Shown here piece by piece: positions 46,883 through 57,571 of a DNA stretch of 64,000 nucleotides. A program made the translations under genes and the position numbers. Each line of letters starts with the position of its first letter. Position 1 is the first letter of the stretch. Under the pieces are notes generated by a model. That model did not search any database and was not told where the DNA came from. It worked only from the letters and a program-made list of their open reading frames with translations. Where the stretch lies: the NCBI RefSeq assembly GCF_000003195.3, contig NC_012877.2, positions 14,253,344 to 14,317,343 on the forward strand, given 5' to 3'. Source of the DNA: Sorghum bicolor. Its lineage: Eukaryota; Streptophyta; Magnoliopsida; Poales; Poaceae.

Positions 46883-49800
46883 TCATGCGTTCAGCAGAGT
46901 TTGGATTGCCGATATAGCGCACAGACGGATTTGATCAGCTTCCTCTATCTCCTTGATGTCTTCATCGGCAGAACCCTCCACTGGCTTCAGCTTCTTCTTC
47001 ATCTGCAATGCCTTGTGGGCTTGAATATTTCGCTCTTGTCCGAGGGTCCCGATCATTTCAGGCAGCTGACTTTCTTCTTGTTGAGCTTGGGACAGAGCCT
47101 CTTCTACTTGCTTAAGCTCTGCCAACAGAGCTTCCCTTTTTGCCAATAGATCGGAGATCTTTTGTTTCAGCGTGTCTTCAGAGGATTTTAGAATGCTGAT
47201 GCTCTTGTGCTTCTCATCGGCAATATGCTTTACTTTCATTACCTCCTCTGAGAGCTAGGCATGAGTGGCTCTATCAGCGAGGCGTTGGGCAGCTTTTTGA
47301 TACTGAAGCTAACGGCTCTCTAAGTGCGCAGCCTGAAAAAGAGTCTCCTCAGCATCGGCAGGGATTTGGCCTCTGAGAGCCTTAAACAGAGCCTTGGCTG
47401 GATCAGAGTCATCAACCAGTTGAGCCGTATCCTGATGAAGCAAGGCCAACAGATCTTCCAGCTTTGCTCTGATTTCTGCTAATGAAATCCCAACTGCTTG
47501 AGAAGAGCTTGCTTCCTCGCCTTCATCATCAGAAATTTCGATGATAAAGGAGAACAAGCTGTCAGGAGAGTCCATTCCTGAAGAGAAGATAAAATAAGTT
47601 ATTTGATGATCAAGTACTGGTGATGAAAAATAGAAATCAGGTGGCTTACTTGTTCCAGGGCAATCTCTCGCCTCTGGCTAGCTGAAGCTGATGGTACAAT
47701 GGGTGGATCGGCTGGAGTTGCCGATGGAATGATGTCAACTGAAAACAATATAATAATGATGAGTGTTGCAAGCTAAAAAAATCCATCGGCAAATAATCTT
47801 ATGGACAGAACCTTACCTTGAGGGGATGCAATACTTGTCTGGATCGAAGAAACTACCGATGCTATGATTGAACTCACTGGATCGATGGTCTGCTTATGTA
47901 CATCGGCTGATGTCTCTTCTGGCTGAGGTGGAGATGTCGCTTGTTGTGTCTGAGCTTCTGGTGACGAAGGGGACGATTCCACATGAATCGGTGACCCTAG
48001 AGGAGGAGGAGGAGGAGGAGGCGCTGCTGTCTTCTGACGTTTTGCTTGTGACTTAGTACTCTTGGGACCCTTTCTCTTTACTTGGCTGGATTGGGGGGCA
48101 TCGGCTGTTGCCTTGGTACTTCTGGTCCTTGCCGATTCGCCAGATTGCTGATACAACAACAAAAATTTCATAAGTATAAATATAATAGAGTATTGATGAA
48201 ACTCTGGTTGGAACAGTGAGAGTTACCGGTGAAGTTCCCTTGGCGGCCGATGTATCCTGAAAAGGTTGTGTGAGTATAGAATGGAATCGGTATAAATTGA
48301 GGCAAGTCAAGAATTTACCTTGAAATCTTGGATCAAAGCAGCAGCAGCGGCTGATGGAGATATCTGGGTTCGTTTGGTGGTGGTCTTTTTGAAGCGCACG
48401 TTCCGGTGCATTAGAGCTGCCAGGGTTGGTGCGTTGTTGCCGATGAGGGGGATCGGGCCTGATGGAAGGAGTTCAATCGGCATTCCGCTCCTGCTAACTG
48501 TCGGTGGTGTGTCGTCGACCTGTTTAAAAGAAAGGGAGTAAGTTACCGATAGAAATAAAAGTAATGAAAGAAGATTGAAGCATCGGTTAAAAGCTTACAG
48601 TATTCTCAGGGACTTCGTATTTGGGGTCGATCATGCCGCGGTATGTGAGGGCCGATCTGCAGAACAGGTGTTCCTTCCACTCTTCCCCCCATTGTTTATA
48701 TACCTGAGTAATGAAGAGAGCTGGAATCCAAGCCGATAAATCGATGTCTGACGTATCAGCATTTGGTGGGAGTTGAGCTATTCTGATCTACTCAAGACCG
48801 CTAGTTATGATCTCTCTCGGTTTCACCACATCGGCGTTGCAGAGTGCGAACGGCAGCTGTCCAAAAGCCAGTTGACGAGCCAGTGCCGATGGGTTATAGA
48901 ACTCGTAGGTCAGATTGGAGGCTTTCCCACTGCCAAAGAAATTCACTGGTATGGCTCTCGGAGTAATAATTGCCATCATCAGATCATGGTCTTTATTGAG
49001 AGCGTTGTCAAAGGGATGGAAAGTGAGTGGGAATCTGGTTTCTGTGTCTTCATAGGGCATCCATGCTCGCTGGTCTTTGGTCAAACCCTCATAAAGAGCC
49101 TGGAAGAATCGGCTGATCTGGTCTTCATTACCGCCAGTACCAGGTAGAACTATGGCAGCTTCACCAAAGTTCAAAGGTGAACGAGTTGCCGATTCTTCAT
49201 CACCTAATTCGTGATCTTCTGCTATATCTCTTGGAAAGCGCTGAGCGAAAAGGTCGAATCCAAGACGCTTGTGCATATGGACGCTGAGCCACATATTGAT
49301 GAACCACCAAGGTCCCCCTAAGTTGCCGATGGGTTGGCCTAGCAGGAGTTTCTGAGCTACTTGATGGAGAAGATGATAAACAGAGCTAAGCAAATATCGG
49401 CCAAGAGGGAATCGGCCGCCATCAGCCAGTCTTTCTGCTGCCGATAGATAAACAGAGGTTGGTCCTACCGATCGGCCGCAAAAGACAAACTTATCCAGCC
49501 ACATGTTCAGAAAGATAGCATGTTCTCTCTGTCCAACTGGCCCTATTTTTCGGTACTTCTGAATGTATCCTGACCAACCACCTATATTACGGGTTTCTAC
49601 CTTATGCTCGGGTTTGCGGTCATACAGATGGTTATCATCGGTAGATGATATGTCTAGACCAGTAAGCATCAGCACATCAGCTAAAGTGGGGGATGCGGGA
49701 CCATGACCAAATACAAAAGCATTCAGGGTGTCAGACCAGAAATATGAAGCAACTATCTACAGTGATTCGTTCCTTTCTATATCGGCAATGGATAACCTAA

Positions 49801-50208
49801 TGCATTGGTCCAATTTTCGTTCACCCCATCGGACTTCATTCGAGTTGCCGATTCTCAGGAACCAATCTTTCCAACCCTTGGTAGAACTGGGCCAGGAACG
49901 GAAAGCATCTTTCCACAAATTTAAGGAGAAATTTTCGGCTCTAAAAGGGATCCTATTTGTCTCTGCGTTTATCAGATCGGTAGGATCTGGATTTCCCAAT
50001 GGACCGAGGCACTGGAAGTGAGGTTGATCGGTAGGAATAACAATCTTATCGGCCAACTCCTAAAAGGTTTGGAGGATGAAGGAACAGGAAAAGAGCGAAA
50101 GGAAAAGGTGCTCAGTAAAAAGAATCGCAGATAAACAGGAATACAACAAAAGTATAAAGAGAAGGGGGATAGTAAGCTAACCTCAAGAACGACGAAGTTG
50201 ATGGCCAT
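46883..50208 (-). pseudogene. Antisense seven-exon gene with a plant mobile domain, inside the retrotransposon
   Basis: Inferred exons on the minus strand: 50208-50182, 50059-48599, 48519-48319, 48256-48227, 48147-47817, 47738-47650 and 47577-46883. All six introns have GT/AG borders, and the frame joins at every junction except exon 6/7, which is off by one base. Exon 2 carries the plant mobile domain (PMD, aminotransferase-like): a W-W-rich start, FVFGHGPASPTLADVLMLTGLDIS, FLNMWLDKFVFC and the GGPWWFINMWL block. Later exons are basic and proline/serine-rich (KRKGPKSTKSQAKRQK), and the last is acidic and coiled-coil-like. In-frame stops TAG at 49757, 48788, 47309 and 47255 all replace a likely CAG. 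Antisense PMD genes are reported in Tat elements; their role is not known to me. Confidence 0.8.
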
Positions 50209-50361
50209 TTCTTCCCGAGAGGAGGAAAAATCGAAGACTTCAAAGATTGTTGAAGGAGATCTTTGCTGGAGTTCGTGGAGTTCCCAAGCAACGCCGCCAC
50301 CAGAAAGGTGGATTTGAGGCTGTAGAATGACAAGATGGAGGAAGAGTACCGGAGAAGGAAG

Positions 50362-50369
50362 TATTTATA
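50362..50369 (-). promoter_or_regulatory. TATA box of the antisense gene
   Basis: On the minus strand CCTATAAATACTTCC lies about 155 bases upstream of the ATG at 50208. It is followed by a pyrimidine-rich leader of plant 5' UTR type. The element therefore has a second promoter, facing against its LTR promoter. Confidence 0.6.
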
Positions 50370-50770
50370 GGACAAAAAGGGTAAGGGCAAATCTGACTTA
50401 TCTCTTTGCCGCATCCGTGACATCCGAGGGTGTTCAGGTGGATATGTTAACTATTCGCACGGTAATCAAGGGATTGCGCAGGTGATTTGACATCAAGCGG
50501 TTAAGATTTTGGAGATATTTTTACTGTGCAAGATCTCCTGGTCGGTTCATCGGCAGCCCTATCTAAACGGATATATTGCCGATGAAAGTATTTTGAGGAA
50601 ATTCGGTTTGGAAAGTTGAGAAATTCGAGGAATCTGCAGGAGAATCGGGTTGAGGTTGTTCAGGTTTGGCGATTGATTACCAAATTAGGAGGAGTAATTG
50701 CGGAAAGGCGTCATTATTGAAGAGAATTCTGGAGCATTAATGATTTTATACTCCGAAATTGAGGGGCATG

Positions 50771-51497
50771 TGTTGACACCATTTTTGGACACGTGTCTCT
50801 AGACGCACATCTGGAAGTAATGGGGTGTAGATTGGCAGGAGGAGAGATAATGACTGGTCTACAGGAGAATTGCTGATGAGGGTTGATGCCGATTGGAAAA
50901 CAGCCGAATATGACCAAATCCAGGAGTGGTGATGCGTTCATGCCGATGACCAGTACTGATGGTTGCCGATGACTGAGAAACGCGGTCTGCCGATGATTCT
51001 GAGGAAAAGCACAGGAATTGCCGATTAACTCGGGATGGTATGCCGGTCGATCGTGGAGGGTAGTTTAATGTTTTCTTTAGTTATTAGAGTTCGTTTTGTA
51101 TATGGATTCCGTTTATTTTGGAATTCGTGTCCTAGTCGTGTCTGGTTGTAACTCTTTTGATCAGAGTATAAATGTAGACCACGTAGCAATGTATCTATCA
51201 ATCAATCAATAAAAAACACAAGTTTTTACACATATTCCAGCATCTACTTTTCGACGACTTCGTCATTATTTTCTCTTTTACTACGAGTTCTTAGGAATTC
51301 GTCGAGTCAAACTCGGCGTGTTCTCAAGTTCTGCGTGAGCACCTCTTGGCCGTGACATCTAGGTGCATCGCTGTTGTTGGGACCAAAGTGTTCGAAGTTA
51401 CCACCTTTGTCGATTGTAAGGTCAAATCGGCTGGCACGCCTTAACGTTAAATCGGGTATTAGCCCTTTGTGTTTGCAGATCTACTTTTGCACCAACA
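50771..51497 (+). repeat. 3' LTR of the Tat element, 727 bp
   Basis: It starts TGTTGACACC right after a short purine-rich tract (AATTGAGGGGCATG) that would prime plus-strand synthesis. It ends CACCAACA and is followed by GTATG. It differs from the 5' LTR by about 20 substitutions and two small indels. Confidence 0.9.
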
Positions 51498-52339
51498 GTA
51501 TGGAAAGATTTAGATGTGAAAATGTGGTATATGTCCATGCATCTACCTCAGTGTACCTTGTCTAATTTGCTCTCTCGATCTCGACTATACAATGATGTAT
51601 ATATCATCTAATGTCACTAATAAGCAGGCGTATCTACCTACTCTCTCTTCCAAATCATAAGTCATTTTGACTATGTACTGGATATACACTATATCAAGAT
51701 ATATGGTAAAAACTATCTACAATGGCCACAATAACTAGAAATTTAGAATCGCTACGGGAAACTGTTGATTTGCCGGGTGTAAAATAATTTGCCGGGAGCT
51801 TTTTATTGGGCACCCGGCAAAGACATTCTTTGTTGGGTGCCGGACAGAGAGGCTCCCAGCAAAGAGAAACACCCGGCAAAGCAGCCTTTGCCGGGAGCCA
51901 CGCACCCGGCAAAGTTCAGCCGTTGGTAAAATTAATTCTTTGCCGGAAGCCGGCACCCGGCAAAATATGACTGTCGGCAAAGCCGACCGGCGGGAAGGCG
52001 GCCACCTGCCGTCAGCCTTTGCCGGGTGCCACGCCGTTAGGCACCCGGCAAAGATTTTCTATTTTTTTTAAAAAAAAGTCTTTGCCAGGTGCTATTTTTG
52101 GCACCCGACAAATTAATTTTGTTTTTTTTAGTTTTTTGGCCCCATTTTTTTGGGGGCCTTGATACAGTAATTGAATCCAAATTTCAAAATTTGGGACAAT
52201 TTTGAATTTTTTTAACTATATTTCCTTAATTATATTCCTTTGGTTGAATTTTTCCTACTACTCCAAATTTAAACTGCAGGTACATAAAATATTAGAATTC
52301 AGTCTTTCCGAAAATGATATTCATGATTTTTATCGTATG

Positions 52340-52790
52340 CTGATACCATATTGAGGACCTAGCATAAAATTTCGTGCATCATGATGTTGTAACATGAGGA
52401 GGTAATCGTAGAAAAAGTGTATTTTAATTATATAAAATCCAAACGAAGTCCAAAAATCACGAAACTTGTTAATATATCTTGTTATGGTGTGTGGAGGCCA
52501 TGGTAAAAAATTGAGAAAGTTTTGAGCAAGTTGTGACGTCACTTGTCTGAAACCCAGGCATCTCCACATGTGATGACTTATGATCACATTTGGACATCCA
52601 ACGTCAAAACTTGCTCGAAACTTTTTCAATTTTTTATCAAGACCTCGACACGTGATAACAAGATACTCCAACAAGTTTTCTGATTTTCGAACTTCGTTTG
52701 GATTTTTTATAATTTAAATACACTTTCCACGCAAATACTCCGTCATCTTACGTCAACAAGATGCGCGAAATTTCATGCTAGTTCATGGAT
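52340..52790. repeat. Imperfect palindrome inside the CACTA element
   Basis: AAAATCCAAACGAAGT (about 52434) is inverted at ACTTCGTTTGGATTTT (about 52691). TTGAGAAAGTTTTGAGCAAG (about 52512) is inverted at CTTGCTCGAAACTTTTTCAA (about 52610). GTGTATTTTAATTATA and ATGAGGAGGTAATCGT also have inverted partners. The arms are about 200 bp with a short centre near 52565. Confidence 0.75.
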
Positions 52791-53225
52791 ACAGTCTCAA
52801 CATAGGCTAAAGATCATGAATAGTATTTTTTGAATGACTAAATATTGTTATTTTATGTACGTACTGTTTAAATTTGAAATATTCAAAAAAATTGAATAAA
52901 ATAAAAATAATTAAAGAAATTAAGTAAAAGAACTCTAAATTATCCCAAATTTTGAAATGGAGTTTTAATTACTGTTGGAAAGCTCCAGAAAAAAAATGAG
53001 ACCAAATATATGAAAAAAGAAATTAATTTGCCGGGTGCCATATGTGGCTCTCGGCAAAGAAACCTTCGCCGGCGGTCTTTCCACTGTGCGCTCGGCAAAC
53101 CTGATTTTTATTAAAAAAAATAAAAAACCTTTGCCGGGTGTCTCGCGGCCTAGCACCCGGCAAAGGTCCGAGCCACCAAAAAACCCCAGACTGCGCCCAC
53201 AGCCACCAAAACTCCCAGGCCCTTA

Positions 53226-53533
53226 GGCTGTCTTCAATAGGAGACCTATTTGGGAACCCAAACCCAAAATACGTTTCCAACACAATACCTATAGCCTCCA
53301 ACAGAGTACCCATACAGAAAATCCATTTTGGGTATCAAGAGAGGCATAACCCAAATTTGGGTATCCTCTCTCCTCGAGACCCATTCGCAGAGAGTGTTGT
53401 CTTTTAAGTCTTGTTGTTGGAGAAGACTAAAAATAGGTATAGAACCTTTTACCTGTAACGCTACCAAAGGACAAATAGGTCATTGTATTTTGGGTGACGA
53501 TGGTATTTTGGGTGACGATGGTTGGAGATAGTC
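53226..53533. mobile_element. Harbinger-like MITE, 308 bp
   Basis: The left end GGCTGTCTTCAATAGG and the inverted right end GACTATCTCCAACCAT are related, with TTA at 53223-53225 and 53534-53536. It holds an 18-bp tandem duplication (TATTTTGGGTGACGATGG at 53485 and 53503). It is nested within the CACTA element. Confidence 0.65.
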
Positions 53534-53539
53534 TTATCC

Positions 53540-53815
53540 ACACTCTCTTCCCATGCCCCCAGCTCCGCGTCGCCGCCGCCAACGCGCCACCGCGCCGCCG
53601 TGGCCCTGCGCCCCCGCCGCTCCGCTCCGGCCAGCAGGCCCCGCGCCCGCCCTCCACTCCCCTGCTCGCCAGCGCGGGTCGCACGCACGCGCCCGACGGA
53701 TCGAGCATCCTGTGCCGCCCGCCCTCGGTGCCCCGGCCCCCGCGCACGCGTCTCCCGTGCCGCCAGCCCTCGGCACCGCTGCCGGCGGAGGGCGACGCCG
53801 CCGCGTCGTGGGTAA
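53540..53815 (+). other. GC-rich exon-like tract in the CACTA element
   Basis: An extremely GC-rich, proline/arginine-rich stretch with frames open on several phases, ending at a good donor (GGGTAAGTCC near 53811). It resembles the first exon of a captured gene or of the element's own accessory gene. Frame assignment is not possible from composition alone. Confidence 0.3.
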
Positions 53816-55419
53816 GTCCGTCTCCGCCCGGCTCCTCCGTTAGTTTCCTGCGTTGTTGGTCGGGTCTGTCGGCGGAGTTTTGGGATGTGTTCGAGGAGGG
53901 GATCCGCGTGGTGCTGATGCTCGCGCTCAGATTCGATGGAGAATCACAGAGTTCTGTCGGATTGTTGCTCGCTGTGGAGGATTGGCTTCCAATTTCCGCT
54001 GTGGAGGATTGGCTTACGATTTCTCTTTCGTGGTGCTGCTGCTCGCGCTCGACTCATGTTCCAGTTGAGAGCTGGGTTGGATTGTGGAGTTTCGTATATG
54101 ATTTTTTTCAGGTGTGTCTATTGTGATTTTGGTCTACTTTTGTGCTGCGATAGTGTAGGGATTTAGGCAGGAATGCAGGATCTGGTGTTGAATTAGGGAG
54201 GCAAATCACATCGCTTGCTCCGATTTCCACTTCTTGATAAATGAGACTGTTGATTGTAGTGTTGCGTTTCCTAGGTTGTTTGTGATATGGCTGCGACTTT
54301 AATTTCTCTTTCTGTGTTGAGTTACGTCGAGGACCTGTTCAATTTAGTAGCTGCCAGCATCCATTAATTATACACGCTGCACATCAGATGTTGGATGGAG
54401 GGATATCGTGAGCAAGTGAATCTTTATGACTTTGGTTAGTGGCTGCATCTGCGTTTGGTGTGGACCTGTGCTATTTATGCTCCTGTCTGCTCTAGTTTTC
54501 AGAATGGTTGCATCTCCATTTAAATCATGTACTGTGAATATGCAGTGATGGTCATTAACACTAACATGGCTATCTATCTAACCGTACTATTTTAGAGGAT
54601 GATTCTGTGCACAATACAGGGATGCTAATGTCTTGTTCATGTTAAGGGTTAATCACTCCTGTTTGTTCTTTTCAGATAATACCAATTGGCCTAAGATAAC
54701 TCCAGTTATGTTATTTGTTAATATCTATTAGTATATGGCTAGTGACATTATTTGTTAATATCTACTTATAATTTCTGTGTGGTTATATTGTTCAGTACAG
54801 TTACTATGCCTTATATCATTGATCCAGTGAACTAGTTGAATGTTTATTTTCCTTTTTATATACATCGAATATATGGTCTGTGTATTGGGTTCTTTCATAA
54901 AAATGTAGCTAATAGTACTAGAATTTATGTATTGGGTATATATGTGGTTGTTGGCCTTGGTGACATGTTTTTTTGCAGGTTTTGGGAACCTCCCCGTGCA
55001 AGGGAGGTGCTGCCAAAATTTTTAGTCGACACTAACCATTTTTGCCCTTTTTTGTAGGACTTGTGCGAGTGACTCGGCGACCCCGATCGTCTTCGTCGGC
55101 GTTGCGGGTCTTCCTGCACCGCATCGACTCGCCACTGCACCGACTCTCTACCGCCCCGCTACCCTTACCTCACCGGCACCATAGGTATAACCTCTATATC
55201 CGTATGTGGTCTTTGGTCACGTAACCTAGTTAGGTGTCTCCCGTTAGAAAGAGTTATGCAAACCTTTGCATATCTACGACCGTATCTCTTTCGGATTGTC
55301 CACGTTTTTGGACAGCCCGCGGATCCGTAGATGAGGTTAGGCCAAGAACGAGAGGAGCGGATCCATGCATAACTTAGTTGCCTTTGAATCACTGAAACAT
55401 ATGGGTTGAAATGTTGCAG

Positions 55420-55799
55420 GCCGAGAACGAGAGGATGGCTTAGGAGCTGCGAGACCTAGCGGCGAGGACTGAGAAGGCTGAGCGGGAACGACAGGCCGAG
55501 CGGGCCGAGCGGGAAAGGCAGGCCAAGCAGTTGGCGGAGATTATGGCGTACCTGCACAACATTGGCCACCTCACCGGTGTACAAGCGCCGCAGTTCACTC
55601 CACCGCCGCAAGTTTTCGCTAGCCCGGTGAGTTTGAAAGCAAATTGCTTCGATTCATGCTTTCAGTAGATGATCGCTCTAACACATGCAATATCTTGTCC
55701 TTTATGCAGCCTCCGTCGGCGGGTTCGAATAACCCATCTCAGGCGCAAGCAGGCAGGACGGTGCTTTTTCCTTCACCAGGCACTCAGTTTCCACCCTAG
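55420..55799 (+). pseudogene. C-terminal exons of a coiled-coil protein, possibly En/Spm-associated
   Basis: Exon 55420-55626 follows TTGCAG and ends at GTGAGT. Exon 55710-55799 follows TGCAG and ends in TAG at 55797-55799. The frames join cleanly. The first exon encodes a charged heptad-like stretch (ELRDLAARTEKAERERQAER) followed by MAYLHNIG and a proline-rich part. The second is PPSAGSNNPSQAQAGRT-like and short. Such a coiled coil with a SSNNPS-type tail resembles the end of plant proteins found in CACTA elements (Transposase_24/Ptta type), tentatively. A TAG near 55441 replaces a likely CAG. An upstream exon-like piece lies at 55058-55190. Confidence 0.45.
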
Positions 55800-56551
55800 C
55801 TCTAGTTTGTTTATCTTTTTCGCCACTTGATGGACATGTGATGGACTGTGAACGACTATCGACCTGTGAAGATGGATATTGAACCTATTATGTTTATGTC
55901 GTAGTGTATGTGAGATATTGTGTGCTTGTGATGTGATATATATGTGGATTTGAGTTTGTGATGAGATGAATGCCATATATATGTGCTATATTGTGTTTGT
56001 GATATCAGAGATATGATATATATCTATTATATGCTGTGTTTGTGATTATAGAATCAAAAAATAAAAATAAAAAAAAATTTAGAGCTTTGCCGGGTGCCCT
56101 AGCCCTGGCACCCAGCAAAGCTAGGAATTTACATGTTCGCGCTTCCCAGCTTTGCCGGGTAGGCCAGGACACCCGGCAAAGAATTATTTTTTAAAAAAGT
56201 TGGAAAACCCTTTGTCGGGTGCTGGCCGCCGGCAAAGAAATTCTAAAAAAAAAAATCTAAATTCTTTGCCGGGAGCCTCTGACATGGCACCCGGTAAAGA
56301 ATCGGTTGACAGCATCTCGCCGTGACGATCACTTTTCTTTGCCGGGAGCTTGGCGCAGCTCCCGGTAAAGACTTTGCCGGGTGTCTGACAAAAAGCTCCC
56401 GGCAAAGACTCCTTTGCCGGGTTGTTTTTTGCCGGAGGCTCTTTGCCGGGTGCTGCACCCGGCAAAGGCTTTGCCGGGTGTTTTTGGTATTTTGCCGGGT
56501 GCTATTTGCTCCCGGCAAAGCGCCTAAATTCTGTAGTGAATGGAGGGAGTA

Positions 56552-57460
56552 GTATTTAACAAATCTCGCATCATCACCTTCCTGAAATATGAGCTAATAC
56601 TAGCCAAGACTGCACTCACAACCATTTACTTTCAATGGTATAGTTTCAGTGCAAAACAATTACAAATTGATAAATAGTTGCTCATAACGCTAGTAGGACT
56701 ATCCAGAGGCCCTATATAATTAGTGTCAAGTCGCTGTCCAGAAGAAAGACAAGTGATGGCATCATAGCCATAGAAGGAGGATCGCAACAAATATACTGGA
56801 TATATCTTGAAAAGATATAATCTACACATGTGATCATTCAATGATAATGATGAAGGTTGCACCATTGTCATTTCACAAACAATTCTTTAAACTGGCTCAA
56901 TTTTGACCACCTATTTACTGCATTTTTTTTCTATATTATATACCAAATTTAATAAACTATGTAGAGTTTGTGCATAATACTGAAAAACACGTTTAAGCAA
57001 ATAGTAAATTTAGGTAACCACTGCTGGCATAATATTTCACGACACAATGCCTTTATTAAGCAAAATTGTTTCAGTGAACAAGTACTGGACAAATGGTCAT
57101 CACAACGTGTTTGTAACCACTTTTCAAAACCAATTGGGTATCACACCACTAAAACAGGTCACGGATGCTTAAAGAATCGTGTTAGCACAAATTGATTTAA
57201 CCATTGTGCGTGGCACAAATAAACCGTTCATGTGCTAAATAGCATAAACCCACCTTTTGCCATGTTTGCTCCTTGCATCTTAAAAATGTTTGTCTCCCCT
57301 CTTCCTTCTTACCTTGCTTGATCTATTGATGATAGAAGAATTATTATAGTTTCAACTGTGCTACCCATAAGCTTTCTCTAATGTAATGCCCCTCTTCACC
57401 TATAGGCTTCTTCTATTTGTACACCCATACCAAGTCCTTCGAAGTTTACAAGACAAAAGA
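56552..57460. other. Intergenic sequence, no gene seen
   Basis: AT-rich, with short frames on both strands and no recognisable features. Confidence 0.45.
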
Positions 57461-57571
57461 TGACACTACTATAGAATCTTTTTTATAGGTGGGGCGAAAT
57501 AGATTAACCGAGGCGGGCATCACAACCACCTCGGTCCAAAGATCATGGTAAATTGATCTTTCTCGTGGTGA

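Larger units (their letters stand above)
39165..51497 (+). mobile_element. Full-length Tat-lineage Ty3/gypsy retrotransposon with an antisense gene, 12.3 kb
   Basis: Two LTRs (39165-39897 and 50771-51497) with TGTTG/CAACA termini enclose gag, protease, RT, RNase H, a second RNase H and integrase on the plus strand. A spliced antisense gene follows (50208-46883). The flanks GCATG (39160-39164) and GTATG (51498-51502) are a 5-bp duplication with one change. Tandem RNase H domains, the VDGG protease motif and an extra antisense gene before the 3' LTR are known hallmarks of the Tat lineage. All genes carry stops or frameshifts. The LTRs differ by about 20 substitutions in about 725 bp (2.8 percent, counted by eye), suggesting an insertion roughly one million years old under a commonly used grass LTR rate. 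Confidence 0.92.
51750..56538. mobile_element. CACTA transposon, 4789 bp
   Basis: The right end, inverted, reads CACTACAGAATTTAGG. The left end reads CGCTACGGGAAACTG, a mutated CACTACRGGAA terminus. AAT is duplicated at 51747-51749 and 56539-56541. Both flanks are filled with TTTGCCGGGTGCC/GGCACCCGGCAAA repeats in alternating orientation (51770-52110 and 53030-53170; 56080-56520), the classical grass CACTA subterminal repeat. The interior contains a 400-bp inverted repeat, a Harbinger-like MITE (53226-53533), a GC-rich exon-like tract (53540-53815) and remnants of a coiled-coil protein (55420-55799). No catalytic transposase is seen. The mutated left terminus probably immobilises it. Confidence 0.85.
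51641..56549. mobile_element. Stowaway MITE interrupted by a CACTA element
   Basis: The left part (51641-51749) begins CTCTCTCTTCCAAATCATAA after a TA. The right part is only GGAGGGAG followed by TA at 56550-56551. The join across the CACTA (TAGAAATTTAGAAT then GGAGGGAG) restores a Stowaway end. The CACTA insertion therefore hit near the right terminus of this element. Confidence 0.7.

Noticed and set aside
48788..49675. Stand-alone host PMD gene
   Set aside because: The frame lies wholly inside the LTR-bounded element, joins by splicing to exons on both sides, and its position matches the antisense gene slot of Tat elements.
53494..54126. 210-residue plus-strand frame in the CACTA element
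   Set aside because: It starts within a MITE, is proline/arginine-rich, crosses a likely splice donor near 53811, and has no recognised domain.
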